A stretch of 64,000 nucleotides of DNA. It comes from Anthopleura xanthogrammica (lineage: Eukaryota > Cnidaria > Anthozoa > Actiniaria > Actiniidae). Below are positions 63,901 through 64,000 of this stretch, piece after piece; positions within the stretch are counted from its first letter, which is position 1, and each line of letters starts with the position of its first letter. The notes under the pieces were generated by a model, which saw only the letters and a program-made list of their open reading frames with translations, ran no database searches and was not told the DNA's origin. Position numbers and translations under genes: made by a program. The DNA is taken from positions 6,540,468-6,604,467 of the forward strand of contig OZ025221.1 in NCBI GenBank assembly GCA_964019055.1, written 5' to 3'.

Positions 63901-64000
63901 CAATGAGCTAAATATTTCAAATCGCACGCTGCCGGTCATTTTCATTTCATCAAAATAAAACACAGTTGTCAATGGCTCCGACAAAACCGTTGTTGGCCTA
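19207..64000 (-). CDS. Giant modular single-pass membrane protein gene, 24 exons in window, 5' end outside
   Basis: One gene, read right to left, encoding about 12,200 residues inside this window. Coding exons (high to low) are: 64000-61893 (partial), 61453-60488, 59532-58821, 58612-58306, 58095-57723, 57654-57245, 57083-56804, 56665-56208, 56027-54439, 54228-50920, 50588-50343, 49730-49483, 48927-48678, 48361-48119, 47605-47198, 46371-46073, 45787-45142, 44826-42673, 42424-42095, 41786-40617, 40375-38101, 37371-37239, 37037-34037 and 33902-19207. All joins are phase-compatible; one extra base inside the tenth exon breaks the frame (about 54,180). Domains in order are glycine-rich solenoid modules, teneurin-like EGF array, a bacterial-type FGYxN domain, nine EGF/vWD/laminin-G/C8-like modules, one transmembrane helix and an acidic tail. 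An adhesive or matrix-facing surface role is inferred from the domains. I recognise no named orthologue. Confidence 0.85.
19210..19950 (-). other. Cytoplasmic tail with four acidic Ser/Asp motifs and PDZ-like C terminus
   Basis: A 247-residue tail. Four related motifs recur: SKSLLIDDSDSDSDD, SKVLMYGCESDSDVED, TKALLMYGSDTDSSADD and NPYLLPKEDYDTDSDNE. Each is a short leucine-rich lead followed by Ser/Thr-Asp/Glu runs that fit CK2-type acidophilic phosphorylation sites. The protein ends ETNV, matching the class I PDZ ligand pattern (S/T-x-hydrophobic). Binding and phosphorylation are inferred. Confidence 0.75.
19951..20025 (-). other. Transmembrane helix of the giant protein
   Basis: A 25-residue stretch of Val, Ile, Leu, Phe and Cys (IITTSVIVVLLLFILCLLCI core) is preceded by an acidic/Lys juxtamembrane KKEEDVPK and followed by KKRRKTRIKR. 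The positive cluster on the C-terminal side fits the positive-inside rule for a type I protein. Confidence 0.95.
20060..36810 (-). repeat. Nine tandem protein modules, about 1.85 kb each
   Basis: The vWD TFDG-equivalent site recurs at about 36,765, 34,880, 32,890, 31,075, 29,225, 27,370, 25,455, 23,595 and 21,730. The steps are 1,815-1,915 bases once the 134-base intron is removed, about 615-620 residues. The module order is vWD, laminin-G-like, C8-like, EGF-like. The vWD end motif varies: GLWGNCNN, GLCSSCDG, ACGNCDD, GLLGQCGG, GLCGSCDP, GLLGNCNQ, GLLGSCDG, GLLGSCKY and finally GLCGART. Module 9 lacks a following EGF part and runs into the membrane anchor. Confidence 0.85.
33903..34036 (-). 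other. Short intron splitting a laminin-G-like domain
   Basis: A 134-base intron with a GTAAAG donor and TTATAG acceptor. Its pyrimidine tract is a (CTTTTT)n microsatellite. It is the only intron inside the nine-module tandem region. Confidence 0.8.
34037..37037 (-). CDS. Giant gene exon: EGF, vWD, laminin-G, C8-like modules 1 and 2
   Basis: A 3,001-base exon. It opens with EGF-like sequence (KCICKDGFWGEACENTCPG), then vWD 1 (ITLDGVAYRFLGNGEYHLF, GLWGNCNN), a laminin-G-like domain (WNHISIVW, LGYWRP, GELDELRIWNK, LWKFNEGQG), the C8-like segment and EGF. vWD 2 follows (TTFDGAAFNFGTSGEFYAV, GLCSSCDGNVENDF), then the first half of laminin-G 2 up to SIVYQRLAG at the donor. Phase 0 to phase 1. Confidence 0.9.
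37239..37371 (-). CDS. Giant gene exon: rest of FGYxN domain
   Basis: A 133-base exon: LDNDLPMVWVLAYPLSNHRI, AVQVSSSMVN, then SKVCINNEIDSKRN. The VW.L and following strand fit the C-terminal end of the bacterial-type domain, where VWTL followed by a short Ala/Ser strand is usual. Phase 2 to phase 0. Confidence 0.82.
37285..38395 (-). other. Bacterial-type FGYxN/GQPTxF domain, split by one intron
   Basis: The domain joins the EGF array to the nine-module region. Its signature order is KPVLNC, FGYENMN, IYIPVG, NRF, GQPTKFTPG, F.V, VWVL. The same order is known to me from bacterial cell-surface proteins that carry repeated modules of this type (FGYNN, IPVG, GQPT.F.PG, W.L). I do not know its formal family name with certainty. 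Assignment rests on recalled motif order only. Confidence 0.6.
37586..38088. mobile_element. Nested palindromic insertion in intron (about 500 bases)
   Basis: A tight inverted repeat (37,588-37,740) pairs GGTCTGATATCAAAC with GTTTGATATCAGACC, and flanking arms pair too. An outer pair joins TTATTATATCCATTTGGAAAT (37,730) and ATTTCAAAATGGATATAATA (38,064). Between them are CTGTAATCTGATTGGCTG motifs in both orientations, also seen near 1,812 and 46,507. It looks like a foldback element nested in another, with no coding capacity. Confidence 0.72.
38101..40375 (-). CDS. Giant gene exon: EGF repeats ending in first part of FGYxN domain
   Basis: A 2,275-base exon. Most of it is the EGF array (for example PDCPGTPDCSGNGRCV and CPGSPMCSDRGNC). 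The final 98 codons (about 38,395-38,101) change character: LLKPVLNC, FAWFGYENMNSHNIYIPVG, PKLVITPGGQDGF, GQPTKFTPGIRERVFKV. This matches the bacterial-type surface domain with FGY.N, IPVG and GQPT.F.PG signatures. Donor GTTAG|GTAGGA, phase 2. Confidence 0.9.
40617..41786 (-). CDS. Giant gene exon: EGF repeats
   Basis: A 1,170-base exon of cysteine-rich repeats from WSNVGCHEPDCPGTPNCFG to CDSGWSG. It includes unit signatures GMGWTGPAC-like, ECSGHGECVSGKCVC, CPGYKKDCSGHGQC and PDCPGTPDCNGRG. Phase 1 at both ends. Confidence 0.9.
41905..42035. repeat. Intronic palindrome
   Basis: ATTCTGAATGAGTGACCACG with CACCAAGCAATTCAAGACGA (41,911-41,950) pairs with CGTCTTGAATTGCTTTG and CGCGTGATCACTC (41,996-42,025), with about 45 bases between them. 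It is most of a 308-base intron. The layout resembles family B at 2,775, but the sequence is not clearly the same. Confidence 0.75.
42095..42424 (-). CDS. Giant gene exon: EGF repeats
   Basis: One compound unit: GFCNATMDPPRCTNCSKGWM, VHGNQVPMDSGDCQC, ECSGHGTCENGKCKC, PGCPGVGGRDCSGHG and CICDP at the donor. It is bounded by phase 1 introns at both sides, so it could duplicate or be skipped without a frame change. Confidence 0.88.
42673..44826 (-). CDS. Giant gene exon: end of Gly-rich region and start of EGF array
   Basis: A 2,154-base exon. The first 140 or so residues are Gly/His/Ser-rich (GSGAVGSGGGVIF, HGGGGGGGHIRHF, GGSGGAGGGDG). From ICNQHGTFSPITDTCSCNVG it becomes a cysteine-rich array of teneurin-like EGF repeats with the spacing C.GHG.C….C.C..GW.G..C. 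Within it a compound unit recurs, with PDCPG.PNC..RG.CN, KGWMGPAC and PMDSGNC. No calcium-binding EGF consensus was seen. The array is probably an extended stalk. Confidence 0.9.
44827..45141 (-). other. Intron, nothing notable
   Basis: A 315-base intron with a GTAAGC donor and an AACAG acceptor. No repeat was recognised. Confidence 0.65.
45142..45787 (-). CDS. Giant gene exon: last solenoid strands
   Basis: Reads VVGEVVKLSVRKVTGDKTGL, GEVVLGIEELRLQ-like strands, NILTNFMNVEYDASLDFSF and GYRSGCYNLAGAGHGGQGGS to CSSCYVEG. Phase 0 to phase 1. The open frame beyond 45,142 is intronic. Confidence 0.86.
46073..46371 (-). CDS. Giant gene exon: eleventh head, GC donor
   Basis: Reads SSINGGGSGGRVAVLLTKPL, SPGTVYIETTIGDAVYRLLQ, VDNANANVPQVLL and the head IYYFDEIRLIRRGILAAKQ. 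The donor appears to be CAG|GCAAGT rather than GT; this keeps phase 0 with the next exon and ends the module where others end. The open frame past it (ASFELIP) is intronic. Confidence 0.82.
46887..47180. repeat. Two adjacent palindromes in one intron
   Basis: The first (46,887-47,029) pairs TTATCACATGTTAAGAG with CTCTTAACATGTCATAA, and continues inward to CATATCGC and GCGATATG. The second (47,036-47,180) pairs TATTACACATTAAGGGT with ACCCTAAATGTGTAATA. They may be two related foldback insertions or one compound element. Confidence 0.75.
47198..47605 (-). CDS. Giant gene exon: Gly-rich segment
   Basis: Reads ARILITTNYVTIEAQYVVVE, then GTGGGYPAGQGTGKGTSTSG, LPGSGGGYGAGGAWLKINAG and GGGSGGAIVIETLYLKGYG. 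Phase 1 at both ends (GGAG|GTATGT donor). Confidence 0.87.
47829..47957. repeat. Intronic inverted repeat
   Basis: GGGTCGATCCGAGTTGGCAT with TGCAGTG (about 47,831-47,858) pairs with CACTGCAATGCCAGCTCGAC and CCA (about 47,932-47,954). The 513-base intron contains it. Confidence 0.65.
48119..48361 (-). CDS. Giant gene exon: strand-rich segment
   Basis: Reads RMTGIENLVVERRGSIEFSG, TAHTAALPDEAQW, then PIVTVTNNGLITITTVPFG and ends ELKIKKG. The first two blocks match GRMTGV..L and S.TA.. of other modules. Phase 1 at both ends. Confidence 0.86.
48362..48677 (-). other. Intron, nothing notable
   Basis: A 316-base intron. It contains four or five GTT triplets near the exon (48,410-48,424) and no recognised element. 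Confidence 0.65.
48678..48927 (-). CDS. Giant gene exon: post-head strands
   Basis: Reads VEGHSTLVFYHPTGAKNVTV, TGDKTGIIRLSSRQ, DAPCGFYVEDYAEIVLPTE and GETSVIKG, matching YHPGNMTV, GDKSGQLHLRNDQ and EAPCSYGIDVGAEIILPSE of earlier modules. Phase 0 to phase 1. Confidence 0.87.
49015..49090. repeat. Short GGAA-rich microsatellite in intron
   Basis: An interrupted GGAA/GGGA tract with five perfect GGAA units, resembling the long purine tracts near 5,500 and 6,200. Confidence 0.75.
49284..49412. mobile_element. Foldback MITE-like element, family A copy 2
   Basis: The ends AGACCCCTTGCACTTGACGTC and GACGTGCTGCAAGGGGTCT are reverse complements over most positions, with inner arms CATTTGGAGG and CCTCCAAATTG. 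The intron part AGAATTTCAATCTCCTGAGAA is shared base for base with the copy at 2,965. It lies in the intron 48,928-49,482, beside a GGAA microsatellite. Confidence 0.82.
49483..49730 (-). CDS. Giant gene exon: linker and tenth head
   Basis: Starts TFRAVGGTSRTSRYSGAAG, then TVYKYESRRGPQYRELKY, VKVDNEH and the head TVFYEFDEMQ at the donor. Phase 1 to phase 0. The open frame continues into the intron past GATGCAG|GTACTAAG, so the extension is not coding. Confidence 0.87.
50052..50135. repeat. Small intronic inverted repeat
   Basis: ACCGCCATGTTGGTCGA (about 50,077-50,093) pairs with TCAACCAACATGGCGGCT (about 50,118-50,135), with about 25 bases between the arms. It is probably a short foldback element in a 612-base intron. 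Confidence 0.6.
50343..50588 (-). CDS. Giant gene exon: Gly-rich segment
   Basis: Reads GGSLHLRISKQLHLNGLIS, then GGGSGGSILIETLNITGHGE, VNGGNSLTNCGGGAGGRIGV and ends DFQNNYG. It aligns block for block with the previous exon's GGGSGGSILILTTNMTGHGE. Phase 1 at both ends. Confidence 0.86.
50589..50919 (-). other. Intron, poly-A run only
   Basis: A 331-base AT-rich intron with a run of 14 T on the plus strand near 50,860. No inserted element was recognised. Confidence 0.65.
50920..54228 (-). CDS. Giant gene exon: three module heads, with internal duplication and one frame break
   Basis: A 3,309-base exon with heads seven to nine (FYELDELFLTRH, YYEFDEMELTGY, YELDELELTGY). The last two modules are close copies sharing GHGEISV, GIHCRWRYT, YKEENYRPLEYRHLKY, AVDHTYVH and HRFIGDK. 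The entry, reading RYLEVDNDNRKTHWNT from the TAG acceptor, is one frame off the downstream LLLESEHVFYELDEL. An extra T in the run at 54,180-54,183 explains this. The donor is TCGG|GTAAGC, phase 1. Confidence 0.85.
54439..56027 (-). CDS. Giant gene exon: glycine-rich module with sixth head
   Basis: A 1,589-base exon coding MTIGRYIHLDGSIENKG, Gly-rich blocks (GGGSGGSILVKTTSFSGHG), the head YYEFDELAMNKHALLHIHG, GDRTGLVHLQSGQ and CRFEGLVVGVYRLII. A second Gly-rich region follows (GTGAGHGGEG, GSGGGNGQGRGGSGGG), then ITANHR. The donor is CACAG|GTATGG, phase 2. Confidence 0.9.
56208..56665 (-). CDS. Giant gene exon: Gly-rich segment
   Basis: Starts RVVTVGPNANNAQIKNRTY, the module's usual TA..NRTY strand. 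It then carries GFGSGGGHGGQGGPSSTVTG and HPGSGGGGKSAGRGG and ends at a strong ATTG|GTAAGT donor. Phase 1 to phase 0. Confidence 0.87.
56804..57083 (-). CDS. Giant gene exon: post-head strands
   Basis: Reads from VIFTIKSSSPMPSISVHTV through LGDGSSLFHIKKNQKFFIEY and GGEVILVSDFHIAG to GRITGVSNLTLTEG. The GDGSSLFHIKKNQ block is the local version of GDKTGLLHL..NQ. Phase 0 to phase 1. Confidence 0.86.
57245..57654 (-). CDS. Giant gene exon: Gly-rich segment and fifth head
   Basis: Starts GTGAGSGGSIWITTGYLRGHG, continues CGSGGRIAFHVLIRDEYRGG, GGSGTVYFEEAR and IDNANANPPKVFLL, then YGFDELMLQRQ. Phase 1 to phase 0. The intron before it is only 69 bases. Confidence 0.87.
57723..58095 (-). CDS. Giant gene exon: Gly-rich segment
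   Basis: Translates from DIKFNCRFTGEYFEI to a Gly/Ser-rich part (GGSGAGHATQGGNG, VFGSIYEPIYPGARGG) and ends VDADNAIANS. It lacks an early in-frame Met. It was found from splice sites (TTATAG acceptor, CTCAG|GTAAAT donor) and from alignment to neighbouring modules. Confidence 0.82.
58306..58612 (-). CDS. Giant gene exon: strand-rich part of glycine-rich module
   Basis: Acceptor TTACAG, phase 2 to phase 0. Carries the GRLTNVQHFYVAHG motif, equivalent to GRITGV..L in other modules, and SWHAHTAGIENGRY, equivalent to STSQTALVENRTY. Confidence 0.85.
58677..58805. mobile_element. Foldback MITE-like element, family A copy 3 (fills a short intron)
   Basis: Inner arms CAATTTGGAGGACAAAACAA and TTGTTTTGTCCTCCAAATTG are near-perfect reverse complements, and the right end matches CTTGCAAGAGGTCT. 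The host intron (58,613-58,820) is only 208 bases, so the element makes up most of it. Confidence 0.8.
58821..59532 (-). CDS. Giant gene exon: glycine-rich module with fourth head
   Basis: Reads RPGSIDNIPYGDLLKPN, then Gly-rich blocks (GGGSGGSILIHSGRFSGHG, GGGSGGRMAIYT), GGPGTIYLF, IDNFG, and the head YEFDQVHLLRK with GDRTGLVHVH. The donor is ACAAG|GTATGA, phase 2. Downstream open-frame sequence towards 58,646 reads into an inserted foldback element and is intronic. Confidence 0.88.
59708..59890 (+). pseudogene. Possible Crypton/KIAA1958-like (tyrosine-recombinase family) N-terminal fragment
   Basis: A 60-codon plus-strand open frame lies antisense in an intron of the giant gene. Its segment IQRLVEKTTPGNTKKSTKY followed by TVNVF resembles the N-terminal helix region of KIAA1958/ZMYM-like DUF3504 proteins, which derive from Crypton tyrosine recombinases and are numerous in corals. 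The codons after NVFNG run into a GTAAGC donor-like site, so this could be a first coding exon. No catalytic region follows in the window, which points to a broken or internally deleted mobile element. Identification is from residue pattern only. Confidence 0.4.
60083..60270. repeat. Intronic palindrome of about 188 bases
   Basis: Arms 60,086-60,150 and 60,208-60,270 pair through AAACCCCTTCTGGC with CCAGAAGGGGTTT, and ATGAGAAATGGTCC with GGACCATTTCTCAT. The centre contains the perfect palindrome TCGAAGCTTCG. The structure is that of a foldback element inserted in the intron between the exons at 60,488 and 59,532. Confidence 0.8.
60488..61453 (-). CDS. Giant gene exon: glycine-rich module with third head
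   Basis: Begins GYGVLNINGGDGG, then GRIAVYTTV…YRGRYLAQGG, GGPGTLFIKE and IDNAM. The head follows (YTFSEVQLWRR, GDRTGLIHAH) and the strand-rich part to SCQGSGGSYGSYGGKG. Starts and ends in phase 1. Confidence 0.88.
61454..61892 (-). other. Intron, nothing notable
   Basis: A 439-base AT-rich intron with a GT donor and a CACAAG acceptor. No inserted element was recognised. Confidence 0.7.
61893..64000 (-). CDS. Giant gene exon (first in window, partial): glycine-rich modules
   Basis: The frame is open through the right edge, so the exon continues beyond 64,000. It starts inside a module head (PTTVL then FYFDEM), passes a Gly-rich stretch rich in GGGSGGSI and GSGGCGSGGRVAVHV, then a second head (YTFNEI, GDKSGLLHV) and a second Gly-rich stretch. 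The donor is TTTTCAG|GTAAAT, phase 1. The 738-residue open frame runs past this donor into the intron, so its last 30 or so residues are not protein. Confidence 0.88.

Overview
This is a window of animal nuclear DNA, most likely from an anthozoan cnidarian such as a stony coral or sea anemone. It is AT-rich and has GT-AG introns, a single-exon class A GPCR, and one giant multi-exon gene for an EGF/vWD/laminin-G transmembrane protein. Many short palindromic (foldback) elements sit in the introns and intergenic DNA. The anthozoan placement is inferred from overall character; no species marker is visible.

Layout. Bases 1 to about 10,250 are intergenic: a three-copy tandem repeat (723-1760), four foldback elements or palindromes (2,775-3,413), a long GGAT microsatellite (about 4,507), and a 450-base polypurine tract embedded in a duplicated segment (5,508-6,410). 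A plus-strand, intronless class A GPCR lies at 10,251-11,417. Bases 11,468-19,206 are again intergenic, with a 180-base tandem repeat (16,260-16,735) and a second copy of one foldback family (17,111).

The rest, 19,207 to beyond 64,000, is a single minus-strand gene whose 5' end lies outside the window. I traced 24 coding exons by hand. Every join keeps the reading frame except for one extra base inside an exon near 54,180. The in-window part encodes about 12,200 residues. From N to C terminus it has at least eleven glycine-rich, probably beta-solenoid modules (64,000 to about 44,500), a long array of teneurin-like EGF repeats (about 44,400-38,450), and one bacterial-type FGYxN/GQPTxF domain split over two exons (38,395-37,285). 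Nine tandem modules of about 620 residues follow (37,037 to about 20,060), each ordered EGF-like, vWD, laminin-G-like, C8-like. The protein ends with one transmembrane helix and a 247-residue cytoplasmic tail carrying four acidic Ser/Asp motifs and a PDZ-ligand-like C terminus. The last exon alone has 14.7 kb of uninterrupted coding sequence.

Together this describes a very large single-pass cell-surface protein with an adhesive, matrix-like ectodomain. The acidic tail motifs and C terminus suggest scaffold binding inside the cell. The GPCR lies about 8 kb from the 3' end of the giant gene, and nothing in the sequence links their functions.
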